The translations under genes and the position numbers were made by a program. Shown here in pieces: positions 44,643 through 52,725 of a stretch of 64,000 nucleotides of DNA; positions within the stretch are counted from its first letter, which is position 1; each line of letters opens with the position of its first letter. Source of the DNA: Microcoleus vaginatus HSN003. GTDB lineage: Bacteria > Cyanobacteriota > Cyanobacteriia > Cyanobacteriales > Microcoleaceae. The DNA lies in NCBI RefSeq assembly GCF_022701255.1, contig NZ_CP031705.1, positions 6,692,318-6,756,317 on the forward strand, read 5' to 3'. The notes under the pieces were generated by a model. That model worked only from the letters and a program-made list of their open reading frames with translations, was not told where the DNA came from and searched no databases.

Positions 44643-45383
44643 ATGAGCAGCTTAATTAAGAAGAAGCATTTTAGATACTTTTTGTTATTTTCCTCTCCCA
44701 TTTTTACAGGTATTGTTATTGTTTTCAATCCTGATAGAGCTATGGGTGATATTTTAAAGCGGGGTGAAATAAGTTTAGAACTAGCTCAGGCTCCAAATAC
44801 CTCTACTACAAACAGAGCTATCTGTAATTCGGATAAGAAAACTATTGAGGGACTACTTAAGAAAAGGGTTGTAATCATTAGTCAACCTATAAATGATGAT
44901 TTGGCAAGGACGGTTGTAGCTCAATTGCTTTACCTAGATTCTCAAGCACCAGGAAAAGATATTTATCTATACATAAATTCCCCTGGGGGTTCAGTAGCAT
45001 CGGGTATGGCTATATATGATACTATGCAATCCCTTCGCTCCGATGTTGTAACAGTCGGTATGGGTCTGTCGGCTTCTATGGGAAGTCTACTGTTGGCTGG
45101 AGGTACAAAGGGAAAACGTTTTGCCTTACGTCACTCGCGAATTATGATTCATCAACCTTTTGCAGGTGTTCAGGGGCAGGCCAGAGATATTAAAAATCAG
45201 GAAAAAGAAATTCTCCATTTGAAAAGACAACTCACTCAGCTATTAGCAAATCTTACTGGTCAACCCTTGCAGCGAATCCTAGTCGATACCGCTCAAGATT
45301 TTTTCATGTCTGCCCAGGAAGCTAAGGCGTATGGGATTATTGATAAAGTAGTGGATAAACTACCTTTAAGCTGTCAAACATAG
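44643..45383 (+). CDS. ClpP-like serine protease with an N-terminal membrane/signal segment
   Basis: 246 residues from the ATG at 44643 (MSSLIKKKHFRYFLL...); an upstream reading overlaps the attC-like site and is rejected. The ClpP fold covers about residues 75-240: strand RVVIISQPINDDLARTVVAQLLYLD, GS-rich LYINSPGGSVASGMAIYD, catalytic Ser in GLSASMGSLLL, His in SRIMIHQPFAG and Asp in AQDFFMSAQEAKAYGIID. Unlike ordinary ClpP (about 200 residues, cytoplasmic), this has 70 extra N-terminal residues with a basic start and hydrophobic stretch YFLLFSSPIFTGIVIVF, suggesting export or membrane anchoring. No Clp ATPase nearby. Role unknown. Confidence 0.82.
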   Translation: MSSLIKKKHFRYFLLFSSPIFTGIVIVFNPDRAMGDILKRGEISLELAQAPNTSTTNRAICNSDKKTIEGLLKKRVVIISQPINDDLARTVVAQLLYLDSQAPGKDIYLYINSPGGSVASGMAIYDTMQSLRSDVVTVGMGLSASMGSLLLAGGTKGKRFALRHSRIMIHQPFAGVQGQARDIKNQEKEILHLKRQLTQLLANLTGQPLQRILVDTAQDFFMSAQEAKAYGIIDKVVDKLPLSCQT

Positions 45384-45389
45384 TCTCAC

Positions 45390-45629
45390 TCAGATCAAAG
45401 CCCCTAACACTTTCAATGTAGCTTTTTGAGCGTTCGTCAATCCCGTTGCCCCTCGAATATTCATACCTTCATACAGCCGATCGCCCATCAACGTCCTCAT
45501 ACAACGTCCTGTGGCGATATCCCACAGCTTAATCGTGCGATCGAGGCCGCCACTTAATAAAATTTGACCGTCAGCGCTAAAGATGAAAGTGTTGGGCTCT
45601 AGCGTTGCGTAGGGTTCGATCGCACTCAA
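45390..45629 (-). pseudogene. C-terminal remnant of a WD40 STAND-type gene
   Basis: About 79 residues: one WD40 repeat (FIFSADGQILLSGGLDRTIKLWDIATGRC), then DRLYEGMNIRGATGLTNAQKATLKVLGALI. The tail matches the end of the STAND protein at 17855-21430 (LYEGMNITGVTGLTEAQKATLIALGA). Everything upstream is missing, replaced by the TpsB end 14 bp away. A remnant, not a working protein. Confidence 0.8.
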
Positions 45630-45642
45630 CCCAACCTACAAT

Positions 45643-47787
45643 TTAAAACGGAAAATAATTGATTCTAAAGTAGATACCTTTTTCCTGCAAAGTTCGATCG
45701 CCCGATCGAGCATTAATCAAAGGAATACCGTAGTCTAAACGCACATTCAACCGATCGCCCATCTGCCAAACCAGCCCCAAACCCGCACCCAGCAGTTTAT
45801 CCGAGTCAGGATTCGGCTTTTCCTGCGAATGGTTCCACCCTACCCCAAAATCGATAAACGGAGCGATTTGTAACAATCCTTCGACTTCCGGGACACGCCA
45901 AACCGGGATTCGCACTTCTGCAGATGCGGTCGCACCGCTATCAGTTAACAGCAAATCTTGGCGGTATCCGCGCACGCTTTGAACGCCGCCGATCCCAATT
46001 TGTTCTAGGGAAAGCAGGGGGCGATCGGCTAATTGAATATCGGAACGCACTATCAGCAAGGTTTCTGGCGCTAGCAGCCGCACGTATTGCGCTTGTCCGC
46101 GCCACGCCAGAAAGCGGCTGTCAGGGCCGCTATCGTTCGCAGTAGCGCCGAACAGATTAGTACCGAGGGAAAACTGCGATCGCGCCGCGAACACTTGGCT
46201 GGAACTCCGCTGCACGTATTCTTGAAAAAACCGCACAGCCGAAACCCGGGTTTCGCCGCGATCATTTGCTCCCGCCGAAAGCGCAAACCGTTCCCCCAAA
46301 AGGAATGTATCGCTTTCTTGCCGCGAAAAACTCAGTCCCAAAGCCAAAGTGCGATCGGGCTTTTCAAAAATCGGCTGGCGGTAAGTTAACTCGTAAGTCC
46401 GCGATTTCCCCTCGATTTGTGCAGCATCAAACGGTTCCTCGATAATGTTGGTGCTAGCAGCACTCGCAGCTAACCCAATCGTGCCGTTGCGCGCGTTGAC
46501 GGGCACTGTGTAGCTGCCGTTGAGTTCATTGCTGCCGTCGGTGTTAGCATAAGATACCTCTAATCCATCGCCCAAACCGAGCAAATTTGCTTGATTGATG
46601 CGAACACCGCGCCGAAAACTGCCGACGCTGGGCGATCGATTGTTGTCTGCGAACACTTCAGCGCTAAAGCTGTCTGCTTCTTTTACCCGCACTTCTAAGC
46701 GGCTGTTTTCCGGGCGGCTTCCGGCTTGGAGTTCGGCGGAAATATTGGCAATTAAGGGGTCGAGTTGCAGCAATTGCAAGGCTTCCAGCAACCGATATCG
46801 GTTGAGGGGGCGTCTGGTAGCGCGCTCAAGGCGCGATCGCACGTAATTTGAATTTAAGCGCCTGTTTCCAGTAATCACAATTTCATCTAATCCGCCTTCT
46901 ACAATCCGAATTTTCACCACACCTCCCGATCTCGGAAAGGTTTGGTTGGCGAGAATTACAGCGCCGGAATTGATGTATCCTGCCGCTACATATTTTTGAG
47001 TGACGGCTGCTTCGGCTGCGATCAGTTCGGCAAAGGTGATTTCGCGGCCCGCAAACTGTTGCGTAACTTCTGCGAGTTCGCGATCGCTAAACGCCGTGTT
47101 GCCCTCAAATTCAAAGCCAGCGATTTTAATTGTACCCGGAATCCCCGGTCTAATTTCGCTTTCAACTGGTGTTGGCTGGGTGGGTGGGAAGGGAGACGGC
47201 GCAGGGGGTTGCGGCGGCTCAGGAGCTGGTAATTCGGGTTCTGGCGGCAGAATTGGGTTGGGCAGTTGGGCCAGATGCGAGGCTCGATCGATACCCAAAT
47301 CAATTTTTTGCCGGTCAATATTTTCTTCTAGCTTTTGACCTAGGTTAAAAAGCTCGGTTTCTTGAGTTTTTGTGCTGAAGGTGCGATCGGTCTGAGATGT
47401 TGCACCATTGTCAATAAGCCTTGTACGGGCGGGCAGGATGCCCACCCCACAAGAAAACTCACTCCTTGTGGAACAGGCATCTTGCCTGTTCTTGAGAATG
47501 CTGTAAAATGTCACATCGACTGAATTTGCCGCCGACGGCGGTAAATCCGGAGTTTCCGCCGCCACCGAGTGTTCTGACTCAGCGGGTAACTGCGTCTTCT
47601 CGTCAGCGGTGGCTAAATCTTCGCGACTGTCAAGATTAGTGTCGCCTCCGCTGCTGACTGCTATCAAATCCTCAACATTTGAGGTCAAAATTTCAACTGT
47701 GCTAGCGGATGTTTTCGCTGTTTTTCCCAACAAAACTAACCCAAAAATTCCCGCGAGTAAAAATAGTTTTTGTGATCGACAAGCCAT
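45643..47787 (-). CDS. TpsB outer-membrane transporter (ShlB/FhaC/HecB family)
   Basis: Secretes TpsA adhesins through the outer membrane. 714 residues. Signal peptide about 1-29; a long variable region follows (about 30-225), with a repeat-derived stretch (NRQDACSTRSEF, GVGILPARTRL at about 90-122) and a proline-rich linker. POTRA domains (IKIAGFEFEGNTAFSDRELAEV; VKIRIVEGGLDEIVITGNRRL), then a beta-barrel with the conserved VRGYRQD motif near 615 and a C-terminal aromatic strand ending RINYFPF. Probably serves the two TpsA genes at 37572-43456 and perhaps the TPS-CHAT protein. Confidence 0.92.
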   Translation of the reverse strand: MACRSQKLFLLAGIFGLVLLGKTAKTSASTVEILTSNVEDLIAVSSGGDTNLDSREDLATADEKTQLPAESEHSVAAETPDLPPSAANSVDVTFYSILKNRQDACSTRSEFSCGVGILPARTRLIDNGATSQTDRTFSTKTQETELFNLGQKLEENIDRQKIDLGIDRASHLAQLPNPILPPEPELPAPEPPQPPAPSPFPPTQPTPVESEIRPGIPGTIKIAGFEFEGNTAFSDRELAEVTQQFAGREITFAELIAAEAAVTQKYVAAGYINSGAVILANQTFPRSGGVVKIRIVEGGLDEIVITGNRRLNSNYVRSRLERATRRPLNRYRLLEALQLLQLDPLIANISAELQAGSRPENSRLEVRVKEADSFSAEVFADNNRSPSVGSFRRGVRINQANLLGLGDGLEVSYANTDGSNELNGSYTVPVNARNGTIGLAASAASTNIIEEPFDAAQIEGKSRTYELTYRQPIFEKPDRTLALGLSFSRQESDTFLLGERFALSAGANDRGETRVSAVRFFQEYVQRSSSQVFAARSQFSLGTNLFGATANDSGPDSRFLAWRGQAQYVRLLAPETLLIVRSDIQLADRPLLSLEQIGIGGVQSVRGYRQDLLLTDSGATASAEVRIPVWRVPEVEGLLQIAPFIDFGVGWNHSQEKPNPDSDKLLGAGLGLVWQMGDRLNVRLDYGIPLINARSGDRTLQEKGIYFRINYFPF
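47400..47520 (-). repeat. NRQDACSTR-type repeat inside the TpsB gene
   Basis: gaacaggcatcttgcctgtt and its inverted partner flank cctgcc-type sequence; translated in frame it gives SILKNRQDACSTRSEFSC-GVGILPART. The same DNA module occurs between genes at 48168-48372. It interrupts the unstructured N-terminal part of TpsB without breaking the frame. Confidence 0.8.
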
Positions 47788-48136
47788 AGGATAAAGTTAT
47801 TATCTCACTTAAGCGGGGGAAAATATTTTCAGGCAGTGAGCACCTTCAAGTAAAAATCAATCTTAACAGCTAAAAAGGAGACAGCCGTCGCAGCCAAGAG
47901 TTTCGGCGACGCTACAAACCAAAAGGTCGATCGACCCTTGTTCATTCCCCAAGACTTACGCAGCAACCGGGTTCTTATCGGAAAAAATATCCTGTAAGTC
48001 GATCGTAAACAGTAAAAAAAACCAATTTTTTTTTGTTGCAAAACCTACGCTTTCATGCTAAGATCGCAACCAAAACAGTCCTGCACGCCAGGGTAAACCA
48101 GAAACCGGGTTGTGTCCGAAAAGACCCGCTACAACT

Positions 48137-48447
48137 GAGATTTTGCACCATTATCAATAATCTTTTTAGGAACAGGCAAGATGCCTGTTCTTAAGAATAG
48201 TGCAAGATGTGAGTTACAACCCGCAAAGCCACTAAAAAACCCGGTTTCTTTGATTTTGGTGCATCATATGAGATCTTGCACCATTATCAATAATCTTTTT
48301 AGGAACAGGCAAGATGCCTGTTCCACAAGAGATAAATTTTCTTGTGGAACAGGCATCTTGCCTGTTCTTAAGAATAGTGCAAGATGTGAGTTACAACCCG
48401 CAAAGCCACTAAAAAACCCGGTTTGTTTGATTTTGGTGCATCATATC
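48137..48447 (+). repeat. tandem pair of NRQDACSTR-module repeats
   Basis: Two head-to-tail copies share gcaccattatcaataatct, the aacaggcaagatgcctgttc module, gtgcaagatgtgagttacaa, a cgcaaagccactaaaaaac phrase and ttggtgcatcatat. Copy two contains an extra inverted module with ttttcttgtgg. The module is the one found in the TpsB coding region. Confidence 0.85.
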
Positions 48448-48517
48448 GTTTCCGGTTGCATCGGAATAATAAAATCGAGTCAACAGTTAACACTCAACCA
48501 TTCAGTTTTTCGACCCG

Positions 48518-48566
48518 CCCGTCAACAGTCAACAGTCAACAGTCAACAGTCAACAGTCAACAATCA
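48518..48566 (+). repeat. GTCAACA heptamer repeat
   Basis: About seven units of gtcaaca/gtcaaca variants, ending caacaatcatgagg. Related arrays at 34735-34797 (opposite sense) and 61330-61385. Confidence 0.9.
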
Positions 48567-48706
48567 TGAGGAGTGCAACCGGAATTGATATCATACCAAA
48601 TCCGACTTTAATACCCCCTTTATTATTGAGTCCGCGTCTACCCACCTCCTGTGCGTAGACGCCTTTTCAACCGCCAAGCCTGATAAAGGGGGTTTGTAAC
48701 TTTGAA

Positions 48707-49714
48707 TTATGCAGAGCGGCCCGCACCAGCCGCAGCACCCATTTGAGCACCGTCAGTCAATCCCACCAACTTAGCGCTCAACTCCCACATCCGCTCGCCT
48801 TTTTCATCATCGCGGGCCTGGGGAGAAACCTTTTGCACAAAAGACTTACCATCTTTTTTCTGGCGGTTCCCCCAACTCCAATAAGCCCCAGATTGCTTGT
48901 ATTCGGGATCAGCAACCACCATCGCCAGCCTTTCGCCCGCCAACTCCTGCGACACATAACCCCCGGTGATATTCTTCTGAAACAGCGGGAACAGCTTCTG
49001 AAACAAAGGATAGTGGTTGCGGAACAGCGGCGTATCCGCGACGCATCCCGGATAAAGCGAAGTGAAAGTAATCCCCGTGGATTCATGAAAGCGGCGATGC
49101 AATTCCCGCATCGTCAGCACGTTGCAAACTTTGCTATCTTTGTAAGCCTTGACCGGTTCAAACTTCTTGCCGTCAGCCATCGAAATCGGGTCTTTGAAAC
49201 CCGCTTCAAAACCCTCAAACTTGCCTAAATCCGGGCGCGGCGGAATCTTCCCACCCAACTCGTCTGGGTTGTGAGTCACAGTTCCCAAAATCACGATTCT
49301 CGCATCGGAATAATAGGAAGGCTTCATATTTTCCATCATCAGGTTGCACAGCAGGAAATGACCCAGGTGATTGGTAGTCATTGTCAACTCGTAACCCTCC
49401 GGGCTCCGCAGCGGTTCCTTAATCAAAGGCATATAAATGGCCGCGTTGCACACCAAAGCGTCCAGAGGCCTGCCGCTGGCCTTAAATGCCCGAGCAAATC
49501 GGCGCACGCTCTCCAAATCGCCCAAGTCAATCTCCATGATGGAGAAACTGCCTTGAGGTATGCCCAACTCTTGGGCGGCATCTCCGGCTTTCCGCACGTC
49601 CCGACAGGCCATGACTACGTGCCATCCCTTGTCTGCGAGAGCTTTCGCGCCGTACAAACCGACGCCGGAGGAAGCGCCGGTGATGATAACCGTTGATTTG
49701 TGATTTTGTGCCAT
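48707..49714 (-). CDS. por: light-dependent protochlorophyllide oxidoreductase
   Basis: Reduces protochlorophyllide to chlorophyllide with NADPH in a light-driven step of chlorophyll synthesis. Start at 49714 (MAQNHKSTVIITGASSGVG), giving 335 residues, standard for POR; the frame is open up to 49846 but those 44 residues are not POR-like. NADPH site TGASSGVGLYGA; NAAIY; catalytic Tyr and Lys in VKAYKDSKVCNV. The loop GGKIPPRPDLGKFEGFEAGFKDP is POR-specific among short-chain dehydrogenases. Ends with a short alanine/glycine tail. Next to a reductase gene upstream; no operon obvious. Confidence 0.97.
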   Translation of the reverse strand: MAQNHKSTVIITGASSGVGLYGAKALADKGWHVVMACRDVRKAGDAAQELGIPQGSFSIMEIDLGDLESVRRFARAFKASGRPLDALVCNAAIYMPLIKEPLRSPEGYELTMTTNHLGHFLLCNLMMENMKPSYYSDARIVILGTVTHNPDELGGKIPPRPDLGKFEGFEAGFKDPISMADGKKFEPVKAYKDSKVCNVLTMRELHRRFHESTGITFTSLYPGCVADTPLFRNHYPLFQKLFPLFQKNITGGYVSQELAGERLAMVVADPEYKQSGAYWSWGNRQKKDGKSFVQKVSPQARDDEKGERMWELSAKLVGLTDGAQMGAAAGAGRSA

Positions 49715-49969
49715 CTTGTTAAAAGCGCTTCCGCTATTGATTATTTTCAGGCACTCAAAAGCTGAGCTAGCAGCTCTAATTTTTTGAAGTACCCTATGGT
49801 TATTAGGATATGGGGAAACGTTCTCGATCTCAACCGGCGATGACAATTAAATATCGCTTCAACTCCCACTCCTACTTTTGTGAATTAACCATAAATCCCG
49901 TTGGGGCGAGTTCACCATTATCTATGATTCACATACTCGGTATTGATAAACCCGCCCCAGCCAACTCAA

Positions 49970-51088
49970 CTAAGAAATAGCGGCCGATTCCTGATATCTA
50001 GGGAAATCGATATAACCTTCAGGCCCAAAAGAATACCAGACGCCGACTTCAGCAGGCGGATTGAGCGGCCAACCATTAGTAAAACGCTCTACCAAATCGG
50101 GATTGCTGATAAAATCTCGACCAAAAGCAATTAAATCCGCAACTTTGCTGCTCAGGGCCGTTTCAGCCTGTTCTTGAGTATATCCGCAGTTGCCGACGAG
50201 CGGCCCTGCAAACACATCGCGAAACTCGGCTATCATCATCGGCGCTCCCAATTCATGAAAGCCAAATGCTAGACCGTCCACCAAGTGAAGGTAAGCTAAA
50301 TCATAGGCATTTAACTGCCCTGCGAAATACAGAAAATCTTCGCGATATTCTGGAGAACCCATATCATTGTAAATACCGTTGGGAGAAAGCCTAACTCCCA
50401 CTTTGTTTGCCGGAAATACTGTGATAATCGCCTCGACAATTTCCTTAAGAAAACGGTAACGGTTTTCAACTGTGCCACCATAGGAATCAGTGCGGTGATT
50501 GGTTTTGGTTTGCAGGAATGTGTCAATGAGATAGCCGTTTGCCGCGTGAATTTCTACACCGTCAAAACCTGCCATTTTTGCTCGTTCGGCCGCCTTGCGA
50601 TAATCTTCTACAACCAGGGAGATTTCATGGGTTTCTAGAGCACGGGGAGTTTCGTAGGGTTGTTTGCCCACAGGGGTATAAATGCCTTCTCCGTTTATTT
50701 TGATGGCAGAGGCTGCAACTGGCAATTGATTGTTTTCATGAAAACTGCTGTGGGAAGCCCGCCCGGTGTGCCAAAGCTGCATGAAAATCGGCGTTTGGTG
50801 GGCATGAACCGCAGTCACAATTTGTTTCCAAGCTTCGGCTTGCTCGTCTGAATAAATACCGGGCGTATTGAGCCAACCATTAGCTTGAGTAGAAACGACT
50901 GTGGCTTCTGTAATGATTAAACCAGCGGAGGCTCGCTGAGTGTAATACTCTGTCATCAAGGCGTTGGGCATCCGCGCTTCACCGGCTCTGGCTCTCGTTA
51001 GGGGTGCCATGACTACCCGATTTTTTAAGGATAAATCTCCGATTTTGAAGGGGCTGAGTAGGACTGGAGAAGTTGTTTGAGTGGTCAT
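49970..51088 (-). CDS. old yellow enzyme family alkene reductase
   Basis: FMN-dependent NAD(P)H reductase of activated alkenes and nitro compounds (N-ethylmaleimide reductase/OPR type). 372 residues, full-length TIM barrel. MAPLTRARAGEARMPNALMTEYYTQRA near the N-terminus; substrate-binding QLWHTGRASH (about residue 103), H and N in FDGVEIHAANGYLIDTFL (about 182), RTDSYGGTVENRYRF, and phosphate-binding LIAFGRDFISNPDLVERF near the end are all typical. Natural substrate unknown. Cytoplasmic. Stands alone, 256 bp upstream of por's start on the same strand. Confidence 0.93.
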   Translation of the reverse strand: MTTQTTSPVLLSPFKIGDLSLKNRVVMAPLTRARAGEARMPNALMTEYYTQRASAGLIITEATVVSTQANGWLNTPGIYSDEQAEAWKQIVTAVHAHQTPIFMQLWHTGRASHSSFHENNQLPVAASAIKINGEGIYTPVGKQPYETPRALETHEISLVVEDYRKAAERAKMAGFDGVEIHAANGYLIDTFLQTKTNHRTDSYGGTVENRYRFLKEIVEAIITVFPANKVGVRLSPNGIYNDMGSPEYREDFLYFAGQLNAYDLAYLHLVDGLAFGFHELGAPMMIAEFRDVFAGPLVGNCGYTQEQAETALSSKVADLIAFGRDFISNPDLVERFTNGWPLNPPAEVGVWYSFGPEGYIDFPRYQESAAIS

Positions 51089-51154
51089 AATTTTGAGGTT
51101 TTATCAACTGAATAATCCGGGAAATCACATATAGCAACTGCCCGTGTTAGGACG

Positions 51155-51405
51155 CAAGGCAAGACATCCAAGGGTCGCCAAAATGTAAGCAATCAAACTC
51201 ATCAAGCTGTTTACGAATTTGACTTTTTAGCCAAGACTCTTCTTTGTTCAATTTTGTTAAACTCTGGAGAGTATGGCGCTAAATATAATAGTCTACACCC
51301 TGCTGTTTGAATCAATTCCTGAATCCGACCACTTTTATCAAATGTGAGATTATCCATCACCACTACCTGTGCTGGGACAAGTGTTGGAAGTAAACTTGTT
51401 TCCGG
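51155..51405 (-). pseudogene. IS630-type transposase relic
   Basis: Minus strand gives LVPAQVVVMDNLTFDKSGRI, QELIQTAGCRLLYLAPYSPE, FNKIE, then a frameshift after which SWLKSQIRKQLDEFDC is found in another frame. These are the second aspartate (VVMDN) and glutamate (SPEFNKIE) regions of an IS630-family DDE transposase. N-terminal half missing. Unrelated in sequence to the intact IS630-type element at 28315-29491. Confidence 0.85.
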
Positions 51406-51412
51406 CGAGCGA

Positions 51413-51438
51413 AGGAGTCAGGAGTCAGGAGTCAGGAG
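51413..51438 (+). repeat. GGAGTCA heptamer repeat
   Basis: Three and a half units of GGAGTCA in the gap downstream of the IS630 relic. Confidence 0.8.
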
Positions 51439-51488
51439 AAGAATACCCTCTTTCCTCCTGTCTCCTCCTCTGGTGAATACTTCCGAAA

Positions 51489-51599
51489 GTTTCAATCCCT
51501 GATAGGGGTTTAGGTTGATTGCGGCATCCCATGCCAAACGGATTTAAGCGCCCTAGCGTAGCGTTTCAATCCCTGATAGGGTTTTAGGTTGTTTCCCGC
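51489..51599 (+). CRISPR. two-repeat CRISPR remnant
   Basis: Two copies of GTTTCAATCCCTGATAGGG followed by g/t-TTTAGGTTG lie 74 bp apart (51489 and 51563). Their length of about 28-37 bp and the roughly 37-bp unique stretch between them (about 51526-51562) fit one repeat-spacer-repeat unit. The repeat's first bases and its inner CCCTGATAGGG palindrome are typical of cyanobacterial CRISPR repeats. The 3' ends have diverged (gattgcggc, tttcccgc). No cas gene in the window. Confidence 0.75.
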
Positions 51600-51714
51600 C
51601 CAAAATTGAAGCTTTAGACGTGGTTAAAACACAAGTTTCAATGTGCGCGATCGCTTCCAACAAAAACTGATCGCCCTCTGCCGCCAGTACAACCTGGAAA
51701 TCCGCGATTAAATC

Positions 51715-51744
51715 AAAAAAAAAGCAGCCGGTAAAGGCTGCTTT
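51715..51744 (-). terminator. Rho-independent terminator
   Basis: Minus-strand stem AAAGCAGCC/GGCTGCTTT (9 bp, 6-base loop) followed by nine Ts (A-run at 51715-51723 on the plus strand). Serves the small gene that ends at 51887 on the minus strand. Confidence 0.85.
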
Positions 51745-51886
51745 GACAAATAAACCGTTGTTGAGTTAGAGGAGAAAACTTTTAAATCGAATTCAAATTA
51801 CTGCTGTTTCCACTCCTGCCTGAGTTTCCACTATTTTCATCTACCGCTGACTCACCTTGCCTTCAGAACAAAACTTCCAATCCCGA

Positions 51887-52309
51887 TTAGAATGCTGCTG
51901 AAAGTTCGTTGACTACTTTCACTCGACCTCTGAGCACTGCCCGCAGCAAGCGGTTGATACAGCCTCTGTCTTCGTCATTCAGAGAGTCGTCGAAGGTGGC
52001 GGCCATCAAACCGTAGCGATCCGCCAGAGTCAAAACGCCTGTATCGGTTACAGAAGCGAGGATTTCAGAGATAGCGCCGGGGAGGAGTTGTACGGGGTGC
52101 ATGGCAGTGCGGTTGAATTCGATATATCTATCATCTTCTGGTTTCCTTAAAATATCGGTGATATTAATAAGGCCGCGAAGGTGATTCTCTAGGGTGAAAG
52201 CCAGTGATCCGAGTAGAGTAAAGTTGTGACTTGGGTCACAGGGCCACAGGTTGCCACGGGCAATTCCATCCCGCGCCGATTTTTGGGTAGGACGTGGGGC
52301 TGACGGCAT
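51887..52309 (-). CDS. conserved cyanobacterial protein of unknown function
   Basis: The frame is 140 codons, but the first third (MPSAPRPTQKSARDG...) does not look conserved; the likely core starts at M69 (52105), MHPVQLLPGAISEILASVTD, giving about 72 residues, LADRYGLMAATFDDSLNDED ... RLLRAVLRGRVKVVNELS. Mostly helical, acidic middle, no cysteines, no membrane segment. No name recognised. Followed about 140 bp later by a good terminator. Start uncertain; no strong ribosome-binding site before either candidate. Confidence 0.6.
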   Translation of the reverse strand: MPSAPRPTQKSARDGIARGNLWPCDPSHNFTLLGSLAFTLENHLRGLINITDILRKPEDDRYIEFNRTAMHPVQLLPGAISEILASVTDTGVLTLADRYGLMAATFDDSLNDEDRGCINRLLRAVLRGRVKVVNELSAAF

Positions 52310-52366
52310 TTCGCTAAAATGATCGTTAATCCCCCAACCAGTTTAATTTTTACCCCAGTACCGAAA

Positions 52367-52681
52367 ATGCTTAATTTTCTCAATCCCATCTTGGGCCGCA
52401 AGCCCGATCGCATCAAAGCCAATGTGGAAATCTATACTTGGCAAACCTGTCCCTACTGCATCCGCGCCAAAACTTTGCTGTGGTGGAAAGGCGTAAATTT
52501 CACGGAATACAAAATTGATGGCGACGAAGCCGCTAGAAAAGCAATGGCCGAGCGCGCTAACGGACGCCGCAGCGTGCCCCAAATTTTCATTAATAAGCAA
52601 CACGTAGGCGGCTGCGATGACATTCACAAACTCGATTCAGATGGACAGTTAGATTCGCTGCTAGCTCAACCAGCAGTTTAA
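52367..52681 (+). CDS. grxC: glutaredoxin 3
   Basis: Glutathione-dependent dithiol oxidoreductase. Start at 52367 (MLNFLNPILGRKPDRIKANV); the frame is also open from 52319. 104 residues. Active site CPYC in VEIYTWQTCPYCIRAKTLLWW; glutathione-binding RRSVPQIFINKQHVGGCDDIHKLD (TVP-like and GGCDD motifs) is complete. Cytoplasmic thiol homeostasis. Divergent from the small unknown gene at 51887; 45 bp before the converging menD end. Confidence 0.95.
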   Translation: MLNFLNPILGRKPDRIKANVEIYTWQTCPYCIRAKTLLWWKGVNFTEYKIDGDEAARKAMAERANGRRSVPQIFINKQHVGGCDDIHKLDSDGQLDSLLAQPAV

Positions 52682-52725
52682 ATTAGTGTAGGTTGGGTTT
52701 CGTTCCACCTGCTCAACCTACAAAT

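Larger units (their letters stand above)
47822..48706. repeat. repeat-rich intergenic region
   Basis: 885 bp without a gene. A unit of about 133 bp (48137-48269: ttgcaccattatcaataatc ... ttggtgcatcatat) is followed directly by a second copy (48270-48447) that is about 45 bp longer because the aggcaagatgcctgtt module is doubled as a palindrome. Then GTCAACA heptamers (48518-48566). The remainder has aaaccgggtt words. No RNA gene recognised. Confidence 0.75.

Noticed and set aside
48518..48566. Heptamer arrays considered as CRISPR
   Set aside because: Units are 7 bp without spacers.
51620..51712. Possible coding remnant upstream of the terminator at 51715
   Set aside because: Short readings exist on both strands (for example FQQKLIALCRQYNLEIRD) but none has a start, sufficient length or a recognised family.
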